Positions 14,515-22,653 of a stretch of DNA of 37,248 bases are shown here, one piece after another. Source of the stretch: Akkermansia sp. (GTDB lineage: Bacteria; Verrucomicrobiota; Verrucomicrobiia; Verrucomicrobiales; Akkermansiaceae); the NCBI GenBank assembly GCA_024405455.1, contig JAKSOT010000011.1, forward strand, positions 1 to 37,248, given 5' to 3'. The stretch's first letter is position 1; every line of letters starts with the position of its first letter. The translations under genes were made by a program, and so were the position numbers. Under the pieces are notes generated by a model that ran no database searches, was not told where the DNA came from, and saw nothing but the letters and a program-made list of their open reading frames with translations.

Positions 14515-16713
14515 ATGGCAGCCATCCGCATAGAGGGGAGGGAACACCTGCCCGCGCGTTCCGCGTTCATTGTGCCCAACCGCATGCCCAGCCTCGAGCT
14601 CCTGCAGGAGCTTGAGTCCATGCTGGGCGGTCCCTCGCGCGTGGCCTGGCTGGTGGTGGAAGGCCACCTGCCCGGCGCGGACATCATGGACTACCTGCGG
14701 CGGAGCCGCGCCGCGGGCATCTTGGGCTCGCTTGCACGCCAGAGCGGCATCATGCTCGCGGAGCAGATCCACGACGTGATGGACAAGAACCGTGACTCGC
14801 AGCGGCACGTGGTGCTGCTGGCGGGGCCGCGGGAAGGCGGCGACGGCGCGACGCTCACGGATGTGCCCGGGGCGCTGCTGAGCCACATGGACGGCTGCTC
14901 CCTGTTCACGGTTCCGGTGTACGTGGGCATGTTCAACGAGGGCATGGAGAACACCGTGACCACGCACCTGCCCTGCCATGAAATCCGCATGCGCGTGCTG
15001 CCGGACATAGGCGGCGTGATGCAGGGCGCGCGCGTGCAGGAGGCGTGGATGGAATGCGCGGCGGACATGTTTGCGGAGCTGCCCCTGCCGGAGGACTGCT
15101 CGCTGGCGCGCATGCTGCTCGTCAGCATGAAGAACCATGCGGACGGCAAAATCATCGACGGCATCGACGACACGGAGCTGCCGTACCACCACCTGCTGGC
15201 GTACGCGCTGATGCTGGGACGCCACCTGCGCCGCGAAATCGGCAACAAGCGCCTGGGTGTCATCCTGCCGCCCGGCAAGCGCGCCGCACTCGCCAACCTC
15301 GCCTGCATCTTCGCCGGCATCACTCCCGTCAACATCAACTACAACGCCGCCCCGGAAATCGTACGGCAGATGATGCTCCGCGCGCACGTCACCCGCTTCA
15401 TCACGGACGAGCGCTTCGTTTCCAAGCAAAGCGAATTCGAGTGGCCCAACAAGCGCGACCTCGTCTTCATCGATTCCGTGCTGGAGGAGCTGGGCAAGGG
15501 GCGCATGCGCGTGTGGCGCACGCTCGTCCACCGCGTCAAGACCGAATACCTGCTGCGCTACCTGAAACTGCCGCAAAGGAAGGCCGGCGACGAATTGGCG
15601 CTGGTGTTCAGCGGCAGCACCGCGGGCGGGCCGAAGGCCATCGCGCTCACGCACCGCATGGCACTCTTCAACCTCATGTCCCTGCAGAGCCGCATGCAGC
15701 TGCAGGCGGGCGACAACATGCTCTGCGCCGCGCCGCTGTATTGCAGCGCGGGCTTCATCCCCGGCCTGCTCATGCCGCTGCTCTACGGCTACGACATGGT
15801 CACCTACCCCTCGCCCGAATACGCGGGCGGCCGCCTGCGCAAGCTGGTGCTCCGGCACAACATCACCGCCGCCATCGGCACGCCCGACCTGGCGCACGCC
15901 CTGGTGGCGGACGGCGAGGACGCGCCCCTGCTCTCCCTGAAACACCTGGTGGCGGCGGGAGGCCCCGTGCCGCCAAGCGTGGCGAAGGCGGTGGAAACGC
16001 AGCTCCACACGCCGCTGGCGGGCGCGTACACGCTGGCGGAGGCCGGCTCGCTCGTCACCCTCTCCCGCGCCGTTGAAAGCGCCTCGGAGTTCCCGCGCCA
16101 GGCTGGGCCGCAGGCATATGCCGCCGCCATCGGCGAGCCCCTGCCGGGCATGGCCGTCAGCATCAGCGACCCCCGCCAGCCGAGAAACCTGCTGCCCATC
16201 AACACGCCCGGCCTGCTCTGGGTGCGCGGCGCCGCCCTCACCCGCGGCTACGAGGACGACGACGAGGCAACCATCGCCAACATCCGCAACGGTTGGCTCC
16301 GCACGGGGGACCTCGCCATGGTGGACGCGGAGGGCCGCCTGCACGTCTTCGGCACCAAGGAGCGCTACGCCGTGGTGCACGGCGAATTCATCCCCCACGC
16401 CGCGCTGGAAAACCTTTTGCGCGAGGGTCTGGACGCCGCGGATACGGGGGACGGGGAGCGACGGCTCGCCGTTGTCACGCTCACGGACCGCGATGCGCGC
16501 GACCACCTCATCATGCTCACCACCCTGCCGCCGGAGGCCCTGCCGCCCGATATCTCCGTGCTCCGCTACGCCATCCGCAACGAGGGCTACTCGGAAAACT
16601 GGTGCCCGGACGTCATCCTCAGCGTCGCCAAAATCCCCCGCCTCCCCAACGGGCGCCTGGACTACCCCGCCGCCTGCCGGCTCGCCAAGCAAACACTGGA
16701 GCGCATGGCGTAA
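14515..16713 (+). CDS. Acyltransferase-like/AMP-binding (Aas-like) fusion protein with altered catalytic residues
   Basis: 732 residues. The C-terminal half (about 225-732) is an acyl-CoA/acyl-ACP synthetase-like AMP-binding domain, with a phosphate-binding loop FSGSTAGGPKAIALTHR near 366, TPGLLWVRGAALTRGY, and GWLRTGDLAMVD. The N-terminal 200 residues resemble a PlsC-type acyltransferase as in Aas enzymes, which re-acylate lysophospholipids. Two key sites are changed. The HX4D acyltransferase motif reads R23-MPSL-E28. The C-terminal catalytic Lys of AMP ligases is Arg714 (LPNGRLD). It may therefore be inactive, regulatory or of altered chemistry. No MFS domain is present. It is the third gene of its operon. 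Confidence 0.7.
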   Translation: MAAIRIEGREHLPARSAFIVPNRMPSLELLQELESMLGGPSRVAWLVVEGHLPGADIMDYLRRSRAAGILGSLARQSGIMLAEQIHDVMDKNRDSQRHVVLLAGPREGGDGATLTDVPGALLSHMDGCSLFTVPVYVGMFNEGMENTVTTHLPCHEIRMRVLPDIGGVMQGARVQEAWMECAADMFAELPLPEDCSLARMLLVSMKNHADGKIIDGIDDTELPYHHLLAYALMLGRHLRREIGNKRLGVILPPGKRAALANLACIFAGITPVNINYNAAPEIVRQMMLRAHVTRFITDERFVSKQSEFEWPNKRDLVFIDSVLEELGKGRMRVWRTLVHRVKTEYLLRYLKLPQRKAGDELALVFSGSTAGGPKAIALTHRMALFNLMSLQSRMQLQAGDNMLCAAPLYCSAGFIPGLLMPLLYGYDMVTYPSPEYAGGRLRKLVLRHNITAAIGTPDLAHALVADGEDAPLLSLKHLVAAGGPVPPSVAKAVETQLHTPLAGAYTLAEAGSLVTLSRAVESASEFPRQAGPQAYAAAIGEPLPGMAVSISDPRQPRNLLPINTPGLLWVRGAALTRGYEDDDEATIANIRNGWLRTGDLAMVDAEGRLHVFGTKERYAVVHGEFIPHAALENLLREGLDAADTGDGERRLAVVTLTDRDARDHLIMLTTLPPEALPPDISVLRYAIRNEGYSENWCPDVILSVAKIPRLPNGRLDYPAACRLAKQTLERMA

Positions 16714-16741
16714 CCGGCGGCCGTGCAGCCCGCGAAACGGA

Positions 16742-16771
16742 TTGACACACGGCTCCCGGGTATGGTATAAA
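16742..16771 (+). promoter_or_regulatory. Promoter of the M3 peptidase gene
   Basis: TTGACA (16742-16747), 18 nt, TATAAA (16766-16771). Transcription should begin near 16778, giving a leader of about 50 nt. Confidence 0.75.
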
Positions 16772-16827
16772 CTCCCCATCATCCGCCAGGGTGGGTGTTA
16801 GGAAATTTCTCAATAAAACAACTGAAA

Positions 16828-19023
16828 ATGACGACCAAAGACATCATGCTGACGCTGGCGCTCGGGCTTGCCCTGGGCGCGCCGCTCGCTGCGCAGGAGA
16901 GCGCGGCCCCCATGTCCCCCACGCCCGTGGCGGCGGAACACCCCGCCTGCGCCTGGAACGAGTACCCGCGCTGGAGCAAGCTCACCCCCAAACAGGTGCT
17001 GGCGGACATGCGCTACGGCCTGCAGCGCGCGCAGCAGAACATTGATGCCCTTTGCGCCGTCACGCCGGACAAGGCCACCTTTGAAAGCGTTTTCGGAGCC
17101 TACCAGGAGATAGGTCGCGACATGGACTACGCGGAAAGCATGCTCAGCGTGCTGGGGAGCAACATGGATTCCCCGGAAATCCGCGAGGTGGAGGAGCAGC
17201 TCATCCCGGAGCTCTCCGCCTTCTCCGCCTCCATCGTTGCCAATGAGAAGCTTTGGGCGGTCGTCAAGAACGCCGCCGCACAGGATTGGGTGAAGACCCT
17301 CTCCCCCGCCAAGCAGCGCTACGTGCAGCAGGTGGTGGACTCCTTCCGAGAGAGCGGCGCCGACCTCTCGCCCGAGCAGAAGGCCCGCAAGGCGCAAATC
17401 ATGGAGCGCCTGGGCACGCTCACCCACGAGTTCGGCAAGAAGGTGCTGGATTCCACCAACGCGTGGCAGCTGGTGGTGACCGACAAGGCGCAGCTGGCCG
17501 GCATGAGCGACGCCTGGATGGCCAAGGCCGCCGCCGCCGCGCTGGAGAAGGGCCTCGGCACCAAGGAGGCCCCCCAGTGGCTCGTCACGCTGGATGTTGA
17601 CAGCGTCGTCGAGGTGCTGCGCAACTGCACCGTGCCCGCCACCCGCAAGGCGTGCTGGGAAGGCCGCCAGAGCGTGGGCGCCGGGGAGTACGACACCACC
17701 GCGATTGTGGCGGAGGTGATGCAGCTGCGCAAGGAGCTCGCGGAGATGCTCGGCTTCAAGACCTACGCGGACCTCACCACCGCCCACCGCATGGTGGAGA
17801 GCGGCGACAAGGCCATGGCCTTTGTGGACGACCTCGCCGCGCAGGTGCTGCCCGCATTCCAAAAGGAATGCCGGGAGCTGCTTGACTTCTACGCCAAGGA
17901 AACCGGAAAGAAGGTGGAGAAGATGGACCCCTGGGACATCCCCTACTACTCATACCAGCAGAAGAAGCAGCGCTACGCGTTCGATCCCGATTCCGTGCGC
18001 CCCTACTTTGAGGCGGAACAGGTGCGCCAGGGCATGTTCAACCTCGCCTCCACGCTGTACGGCATCAGCTTCAAGGAGGTGCCCGCCGTCTGCCTCAAAC
18101 CCGGCGAGGACCTGCCCGCCGGAAAGGCGGAGGTCTGGCACCCCGGCGTGCGCCTCTTCGAGGTGCGCGACAACAAGACCGGTGCCCATCTCGGCTCGTT
18201 CTACATGGACCTCTACCCGCGCCCCAGCAAGCGCGCCGGCGCCTGGGTGATGCCCCTGGCGTTCGGCGAGCCCGGCGCCAACGGCAAGCCCCACCGCCCC
18301 CACCTGGCAGCCCTCTGCGGCAACCTCACCGCCCCCACGGACGACACGCCCGCCCTCTACTCCCACTATGACGTGGAGACCATCTTCCACGAGTTCGGGC
18401 ACATGATGCACAACATGCTCGGCGACACCGAGCTGCTGGCGCATTCCGGCTCCTGCGTGGCCTGGGACTTTGTGGAGCTGCCCAGCCAGCTCAACGAGAA
18501 CTGGACCTGGGAACCGGAGGCCCTGGCCACCTACGCCAAGCACTACAAGACCGGCGAGCCCATGCCCGCGGAACTGGTGAAGAAGCTCAACGACAGCCGC
18601 TTCTACATGCCCGCCACGGATGAGATGAGCCAGCTCTCCCTCGCCAAGCTGGATTTGGAGATGCACATGAACTACGACAAGCTCTTCAAGGGGCGCGACC
18701 TGGACGAGGCATCCAACGCCCTGGTGGGCGCGTGGCGCATGCCCGCCACCGTGCCCTCCCGCTCCATCATGCGCAACCTCACCCACTGCATCACCGGCGG
18801 GTACGCCGCCGGGTACTACTCCTACAAGTGGGCGGAGGTCCTGGCCGCGGACGCCTTCTCGCGCTTTGCCAAGGAGGGCGTGCTCAACCCCGCCACCGGC
18901 GCCGCCTACAGGGAGGCCATCCTCTCCAAGGGCGACAGCAAGCCCGCCGCCCAAATCTTCCGCGACTTCATGGGGCGCGACCCCCAGCCGGACGCCCTGC
19001 TCAAGAAAGAGGGTCTGAAGTGA
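16828..19023 (+). CDS. M3-family zinc metallopeptidase (oligopeptidase A / Dcp-like), exported
   Basis: 731 residues from ATG 16828. The zinc site is complete: HEFGH at 521-525 with the third ligand Glu550 in DFVELPSQ, exactly 25 residues after the second His as in thimet-type peptidases. These enzymes cleave short peptides inside a closed channel. The N terminus (MTTKDIMLTLALGLALGAPLAAQ) is a Sec signal peptide with an ALA-like cleavage site, so this one acts in the periplasm, unlike cytoplasmic OpdA. Periplasmic Dcp-type enzymes are known. The GTG at 16795 is a possible longer start but would bury the signal peptide. It is monocistronic and convergent with rdgB. Confidence 0.9.
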   Translation: MTTKDIMLTLALGLALGAPLAAQESAAPMSPTPVAAEHPACAWNEYPRWSKLTPKQVLADMRYGLQRAQQNIDALCAVTPDKATFESVFGAYQEIGRDMDYAESMLSVLGSNMDSPEIREVEEQLIPELSAFSASIVANEKLWAVVKNAAAQDWVKTLSPAKQRYVQQVVDSFRESGADLSPEQKARKAQIMERLGTLTHEFGKKVLDSTNAWQLVVTDKAQLAGMSDAWMAKAAAAALEKGLGTKEAPQWLVTLDVDSVVEVLRNCTVPATRKACWEGRQSVGAGEYDTTAIVAEVMQLRKELAEMLGFKTYADLTTAHRMVESGDKAMAFVDDLAAQVLPAFQKECRELLDFYAKETGKKVEKMDPWDIPYYSYQQKKQRYAFDPDSVRPYFEAEQVRQGMFNLASTLYGISFKEVPAVCLKPGEDLPAGKAEVWHPGVRLFEVRDNKTGAHLGSFYMDLYPRPSKRAGAWVMPLAFGEPGANGKPHRPHLAALCGNLTAPTDDTPALYSHYDVETIFHEFGHMMHNMLGDTELLAHSGSCVAWDFVELPSQLNENWTWEPEALATYAKHYKTGEPMPAELVKKLNDSRFYMPATDEMSQLSLAKLDLEMHMNYDKLFKGRDLDEASNALVGAWRMPATVPSRSIMRNLTHCITGGYAAGYYSYKWAEVLAADAFSRFAKEGVLNPATGAAYREAILSKGDSKPAAQIFRDFMGRDPQPDALLKKEGLK

Positions 19024-19038
19024 TTTACAATTTGTAAA
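19022..19038. repeat. AT-rich heptamer remnant with a small hairpin between convergent genes
   Basis: GATTTAC-AATTTGT overlaps the peptidase stop codon and forms TTTACA-ATT-TGTAAA (19024-19038). It resembles units of the heptamer array at 25872-25903. It might be a weak terminator. Confidence 0.4.
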
Positions 19039-19050
19039 GTCAGCGCGCGG

Positions 19051-19647
19051 TTAGCGGTTGGCCAGGTAATCCGCCAGCAGGCGCAGGGCGCGGGCGCGGT
19101 GGGAGATGGCGTCCTTCTCCTCCGCGGTGAGCTGCGCCATCGTGCACTTGTAGCCGTCCGGGATGAAGAGGGGGTCGTACCCGAAACCGCCGGTGCCGGT
19201 GGGGTTGAGGGTGATCCGCCCCTCCACGGTGCCGGGGAAGGAGGCTATCTCATGCCCGTTCTGCGCCAGGCTGATGACGCAGGCGTAGTGCGCCTTGTAC
19301 GGGGCCTGGCCGGGCAGGGCGGCCAGCTCGCGCAGGAGCTTGCGGTTGTTCTCGTCATCCCTGCCGTGCTCGCCGCAGAAACGGGCGGACATCACGCCGG
19401 GCGCGCCGTTGAGGATATCCACGCAGATGCCGGAATCATCCGCCACCACCAGGCCCGGAACGCGCGCGGAAACGGCCTCCGCCTTGATGGCTGCGTTGGC
19501 GGCAAAGGTGGTGCCGTCCTCCACGGGGTCGGGTATGCCGGGGTATTCGTCCAGCGTGTGCAGCTCGTATCGCGGGGGCAGGATGCGGGCTATCTCCTTG
19601 GCCTTGTGGGCGTTCTTGGTGGCAACGACGAGGGGTATCTTCTTCAT
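19051..19647 (-). CDS. rdgB: XTP/dITP pyrophosphatase (RdgB/HAM1 family)
   Basis: 198 residues, full length. The enzyme hydrolyses dITP and XTP to the monophosphates plus pyrophosphate and so keeps deaminated purines out of DNA and RNA. Family motifs are ATKNAHKAKEI near the N terminus, FAANAAIKAEA, VVADDSGICVDILNGAPGVMSARF-type substrate/metal site (the DDSG aspartates), GGFGYDPLF, and SHRARAL at the end. It begins 3 nt after the MATE gene stop, so the two form an operon. The pairing with a drug/Na+ antiporter has no obvious functional reason. Confidence 0.95.
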   Translation of the reverse strand: MKKIPLVVATKNAHKAKEIARILPPRYELHTLDEYPGIPDPVEDGTTFAANAAIKAEAVSARVPGLVVADDSGICVDILNGAPGVMSARFCGEHGRDDENNRKLLRELAALPGQAPYKAHYACVISLAQNGHEIASFPGTVEGRITLNPTGTGGFGYDPLFIPDGYKCTMAQLTAEEKDAISHRARALRLLADYLANR

Positions 19648-19650
19648 GGT

Positions 19651-21036
19651 TCAGGATTGTTGCGCGGGTTTCTGCTTGTCCAGTACATGGGTGATGAAGC
19701 GGCGCAGCACCAGGATGCTCACCACGCCGCAGAAGCCGTCGGACACCGCCTGGGAGAGCCACACGCCCGAGTCGTCTTCAAAGAAGCGCGGCAGTATCAG
19801 CAGGCAGGGCAGCAGCACCAGGCACTGGCGCGAAAGGTTCAGGAAGATGCTCATCACCGGCCGCCCGATGGACTGGAAGAAGTTGCCGATGGCTATCTGG
19901 GAGCCCACAATCGGGAACACCAGCGCCATGTAGCGCATGCCGCGCAGGCTGAGCTCCATGAGCTCGCCGTGGTTCGGGTCGTCCGCGTTGATGAAGGCGG
20001 CGATGACGGTTCCGGGGATGAGCTCCGCCATGAGCCAGCCGACGGTGGTGATGCAGACGGCGGCGGCGATAGCGCGGTAGAGCACGCCCTTCACGCGGGC
20101 GTAGTTGCCCAGCCCCAGGTTGTACCCTGCAATGGGCTGCATGCCCTGGGTGACGCCCAGCACCACCATCACGAACAGGAACAGCACGCGGTTCACGATG
20201 CCGAAGGCCGCCAGCCCCAGCTGGCCGTCGAACTGGATGAGCAGCTTGTTGAACACCACCACGATGACGCAGCCCACGATGTTGAGCAGGCAGGGCGGCA
20301 TGCCCACGGTGCAGATGCGGCGGATGATTTTCAGGCTGGGGCGGTAGATGCCGCGGCGGAAGTGCAGGATGTGGGATTGCCCGCAGTAGTGGGCCAGAAT
20401 CCAAGCCAAGGCCACGAACTGCGCGCCGATGGTGGCGATGCCCGCGCCCGTCATGCCCCAGCCCAGCCAGTAGATGAACACGTGCGCCGCCGCTATGTTC
20501 ACCACCATGGCGATGAGCAGACTCGCCATGGCCTTCCGCGGGTAGCCGCTCGCGCGCATCAGGTGGTTCAGGTTGAACATGAAGTACGAGATGGGGCAGC
20601 CCAGCTGCAGCACCAGCGTGAAATCACGCGCCGGCCCCAGCGTGTTCTCGTCCGCCCCGAAAAACAGCAGTATCTCGTCCAGCCACAACAGCGGCACCCA
20701 TCCCACCAGGATGCCCAGCAGGAAGCTCAACCCCAGGCAGTTGCCCAGCACGCGGAACGCGTTGTCGAACTTCTGCTGCCCCAGGAAGATGGAGGCGGAG
20801 GCCGCGCTGCCAAGCCCCACCAGCGTGCCCGCCGCGCCCACCAGGTTCATCAGCGGGAAGATGAGGGCGATGGCCGCTATGGCGTACGCGTTGCAGCACT
20901 GGCCGATGTAGATGGAATCAACGATGTTGAACACCGCCATGGCCGCCATGCCGATGATGGCTGGCAGAGAGTACTGGAAAAGGAGCCGCCCCACAGGGTG
21001 CGTCTCCAAGGCTATCAACTTGGGGTCCTTTTCCAT
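19651..21036 (-). CDS. MATE family efflux transporter (MepA/NorM-like)
   Basis: 461 residues with about 12 hydrophobic helices in two related halves, as in the MATE superfamily of Na+ or H+ coupled exporters of cationic drugs. The opening GRLLFQYSLPAIIGMAAMAVFNIVDSIYIGQ is typical (P.I...l.....n.vD...ig), and PIAGYNLGLGNYARVKGVLYRAI is the matching signature in the second half. ATG 21036 (MEKDPKLIALE) was chosen because the promoter's -10 lies only 10 nt upstream; the longer frame begins inside the promoter. It is cotranscribed with rdgB. Confidence 0.9.
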   Translation of the reverse strand: MEKDPKLIALETHPVGRLLFQYSLPAIIGMAAMAVFNIVDSIYIGQCCNAYAIAAIALIFPLMNLVGAAGTLVGLGSAASASIFLGQQKFDNAFRVLGNCLGLSFLLGILVGWVPLLWLDEILLFFGADENTLGPARDFTLVLQLGCPISYFMFNLNHLMRASGYPRKAMASLLIAMVVNIAAAHVFIYWLGWGMTGAGIATIGAQFVALAWILAHYCGQSHILHFRRGIYRPSLKIIRRICTVGMPPCLLNIVGCVIVVVFNKLLIQFDGQLGLAAFGIVNRVLFLFVMVVLGVTQGMQPIAGYNLGLGNYARVKGVLYRAIAAAVCITTVGWLMAELIPGTVIAAFINADDPNHGELMELSLRGMRYMALVFPIVGSQIAIGNFFQSIGRPVMSIFLNLSRQCLVLLPCLLILPRFFEDDSGVWLSQAVSDGFCGVVSILVLRRFITHVLDKQKPAQQS

Positions 21037-21046
21037 CTCGCCGCGC

Positions 21047-21075
21047 CTTATACGCGCACACCCGCCTTTTGTCAA
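21047..21075 (-). promoter_or_regulatory. Promoter of the MATE-rdgB operon
   Basis: Minus strand TTGACA (21070-21075), 17 nt, TATAAG (21047-21052), with 10 nt to ATG 21036 (predicted leader 3-4 nt). Confidence 0.75.
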
Positions 21076-21098
21076 GGCGGAACAAATCCATCACCCCG

Positions 21099-21611
21099 CT
21101 AGTTGTTTGGGCTCGCGCTTTCTCGGTCTTCCCCCGCCGCGCTGCGGCGGTAGGGGCCGTCGCCCACGGAGAGCACCTGCACGCGCACGTTTTCCAGCCC
21201 CTTGCCGTGGAATCCCAACTGCTTGGCCACCAGGCTGCTCACATCAATCAGGCGGCCGGGGATGAACGGCCCGCGGTCCGCCACGCGCGCCACGGCGCTG
21301 CGCCCGTTGGACAGGTTGGTGATGCGCACCACGCAAGGCAGGGGCAGCGTGCGGTGCGCCGCGTACATTTGGTCCCTGTACAACCGCTGGCCGATGGCGC
21401 CGCGGTCGCCGTCCGCCTCGTAGTGGGAGGCCACGCCGCACTGGTCGTACCGCAGGGCGGCATCAATGCCCATGGGCACGAAACGATGGCCGCCCAGGGT
21501 GTACGGCGCCATCTTGTACCCGTTGTACGGAACAAAGGCGTGGTGCTGCGAGCACGCCGCCAGCGCCACCGCCACCGCGCCGCCAAGCACCGCCTGTGTC
21601 AGCCTCCCCAT
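21099..21611 (-). CDS. RlpA-like double-psi beta-barrel lipoprotein
   Basis: 170 residues from ATG 21611, with lipobox LAAC (Cys20). The rest is an RlpA-type DPBB domain: GVASHYEADG, then AAHRTLPLPCVVRITNLSNG, then VARVADRGPFIPGRLIDVSS. Those blocks match septal-ring lytic transglycosylase RlpA, which cleaves denuded glycan strands. The Asp-Arg-Gly (ADRG) motif of the active site is present. There is no C-terminal SPOR domain, so it is a short form and septal targeting is not obvious. A second ATG 12 nt upstream overlaps the likely -10, so the inner start was preferred. Confidence 0.85.
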   Translation of the reverse strand: MGRLTQAVLGGAVAVALAACSQHHAFVPYNGYKMAPYTLGGHRFVPMGIDAALRYDQCGVASHYEADGDRGAIGQRLYRDQMYAAHRTLPLPCVVRITNLSNGRSAVARVADRGPFIPGRLIDVSSLVAKQLGFHGKGLENVRVQVLSVGDGPYRRSAAGEDRESASPNN

Positions 21612-21618
21612 TGCCCCC

Positions 21619-21624
21619 ACCATA
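21619..21624 (-). promoter_or_regulatory. Possible -10 element of the rlpA-like gene
   Basis: Minus strand TATGGT, 7 nt before ATG 21611. The -35 is poor (TCGCCG at the right distance). It is recorded because it decides the start codon. Confidence 0.35.
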
Positions 21625-21683
21625 CCACAATCCCCCTCCGCCGGCGAGGAATTTATGGCACTGCGGCATGCCGAAATAAATCC

Positions 21684-21712
21684 TTGACATGCGTACAGCT
21701 TTATTGTACGTT
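21684..21712 (+). promoter_or_regulatory. Promoter and operator palindrome of the toxin-antitoxin operon
   Basis: TTGACA (21684-21689), 17 nt, TACGTT (21707-21712). A CGTACA/TGTACG inverted repeat with a 7-nt centre (21692-21710) fills the spacer and touches the -10. It is well placed for binding by an antitoxin or toxin-antitoxin complex, as YefM-YoeB operons are autorepressed. Only 6 nt lie between the -10 and ATG 21719. Confidence 0.6.
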
Positions 21713-21718
21713 ATGCGC

Positions 21719-22003
21719 ATGGTTCCTATTGCCCTATCCTATAGCAAGGCCCGCCAGAACCTGGCATCGGCCATCAAGACGTGTGTCGACGACTCGACTC
21801 CGGTGGTTATCTCCTCGCGCCAGCGGAAGGTGGTGATGATGTCGCTGGAAGAGTGGGAATCCTGGCAGGAGACCATGCTGCAGCTTTCTTCTCCCGCGAA
21901 TGTTCGGCACCTGAACGAATCGCTTGAGCAGAAGCAGCGCGGCGAGACCGTGGTGATGACTCCGCAGGAACTCGCGGCATTCATGCAGGACGATGAAGCT
22001 TGA
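21719..22003 (+). CDS. yefM: Antitoxin of the YefM/Phd family
   Basis: 94 residues. The N terminus PIALSYSKARQNLASAI is the Phd/YefM DNA-binding fold (s.sear.nl...i), followed by PVVISSRQRKVVMMSLEEWES, the strand-helix that ends the fold. The acidic C terminus (ending MQDDEA) would wrap the toxin. It neutralises YoeB and represses its own promoter. The start is ATG 21719; an ATG at 21713 adds two residues. The promoter -10 ends 6 nt upstream, so a leaderless mRNA fits 21719 best. It overlaps the toxin gene by 11 nt, which couples their translation. Confidence 0.9.
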   Translation: MVPIALSYSKARQNLASAIKTCVDDSTPVVISSRQRKVVMMSLEEWESWQETMLQLSSPANVRHLNESLEQKQRGETVVMTPQELAAFMQDDEA

Positions 22004-22256
22004 GTTTTCCAAAGCGGCGTTGGACGATTTGCGCTTCTGGAAACGCTCCGGCAAAAAAGCGGCGCAGAAGGTCACGGAGCTTTTGCTGGAGATTGCCGAA
22101 ACGCCGTTCAGCGGCAAGGGCCGCCCCGAACAGTTGGTGGGCAACCTATCCGGCTACTGGTCCCGCCGCATCAACATGAAGGACCGCATCATCTATTGCG
22201 TGGACGAACAGGCGCAAACGGTCTTCATCCGTTCCGCGCGCGGGCATTACGAATGA
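21993..22256 (+). CDS. yoeB: Toxin YoeB/Txe, ribosome-dependent mRNA endonuclease
   Basis: 87 residues, full length. The catalytic set known from E. coli YoeB is in place: Glu46 (PEQL), Arg65 (KDRIIY), and the C-terminal His-Tyr pair (85-86, RGHY). The family signature TPFSGKGRPEQL and GYWSRRIN is also present. YoeB binds the ribosomal A site and cuts mRNA, halting translation. Intact motifs argue that the toxin is active. The pair lies between the rlpA-like gene and an RNase III-like gene that faces it, with no mobile element visible nearby. Confidence 0.93.
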   Translation: MKLEFSKAALDDLRFWKRSGKKAAQKVTELLLEIAETPFSGKGRPEQLVGNLSGYWSRRINMKDRIIYCVDEQAQTVFIRSARGHYE

Positions 22257-22275
22257 TGCCCCCAATGGCTGCGGC

Positions 22276-22593
22276 TCACTTTTTGTTGTGGTGGGGGTGG
22301 ACGGAGCGGCGGGCGTGGAGACGCTGCTCCATCTTGGGGCGCAGGTGCTCGTCAATCCAGGCGTAGGCGGCGGCTAAACCTTCCGCCTTGTAGATGCGGC
22401 CTATCTGGGCCTCCACTCCGGTGGCGTTGCCGGTGAGGCGCAGGAAGTTGTTGCTGGTGACCTCCACAAAGAAATCGCCGTCTATCTCCCCCTTGAAGGA
22501 GAGAATCCACTCGCGGACATAGAGCGCGAGCACGGCGTCCCCCACCCACGCCTGCGCGCGAGCCACGGGGTCGCTGTCTGGTGAAAGTTGCAT
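22276..22593 (-). CDS. Short RNase III-domain protein (Mini-III/MrnC-like)
   Basis: 105 residues made almost only of an RNase III fold. QAWVGDAVLALYVREWIL corresponds to the signature helix (yiGDAv.elyvR) with the catalytic Asp. GVEAQIGRIYKAEGLAAAYAWI corresponds to the second catalytic helix (vEA.iGaiY...Gl.aa...i) with the Glu. No double-stranded RNA-binding domain follows. Mini-III trims 23S rRNA precursors in Bacillus; a like role here is inference. It is shorter than usual Mini-III, and its first acidic residues of the signature are not kept. The gene starts 18 nt past a terminator that ends nuoBC. Confidence 0.65.
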   Translation of the reverse strand: MQLSPDSDPVARAQAWVGDAVLALYVREWILSFKGEIDGDFFVEVTSNNFLRLTGNATGVEAQIGRIYKAEGLAAAYAWIDEHLRPKMEQRLHARRSVHPHHNKK

Positions 22594-22610
22594 GTTGGGA
22601 GAAAGTGAAA

Positions 22611-22633
22611 CTCGGCGGGCAGAACCCGCCGAG
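22611..22633 (-). terminator. Terminator between nuoC and the RNase III-like gene
   Basis: Perfect 9-bp stem (22611-22619 with 22625-22633), 5-nt loop, followed on the minus strand by a T-rich TTTCACTTTCT. Confidence 0.75.
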
Positions 22634-22653
22634 CCAGTGTAAGATGTTGGAAA

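Noticed and set aside
16795-16827. GTG 16795 as start of the M3 peptidase
   Set aside because: It adds 11 residues ahead of an otherwise ideal signal peptide; ATG 16828 is better.
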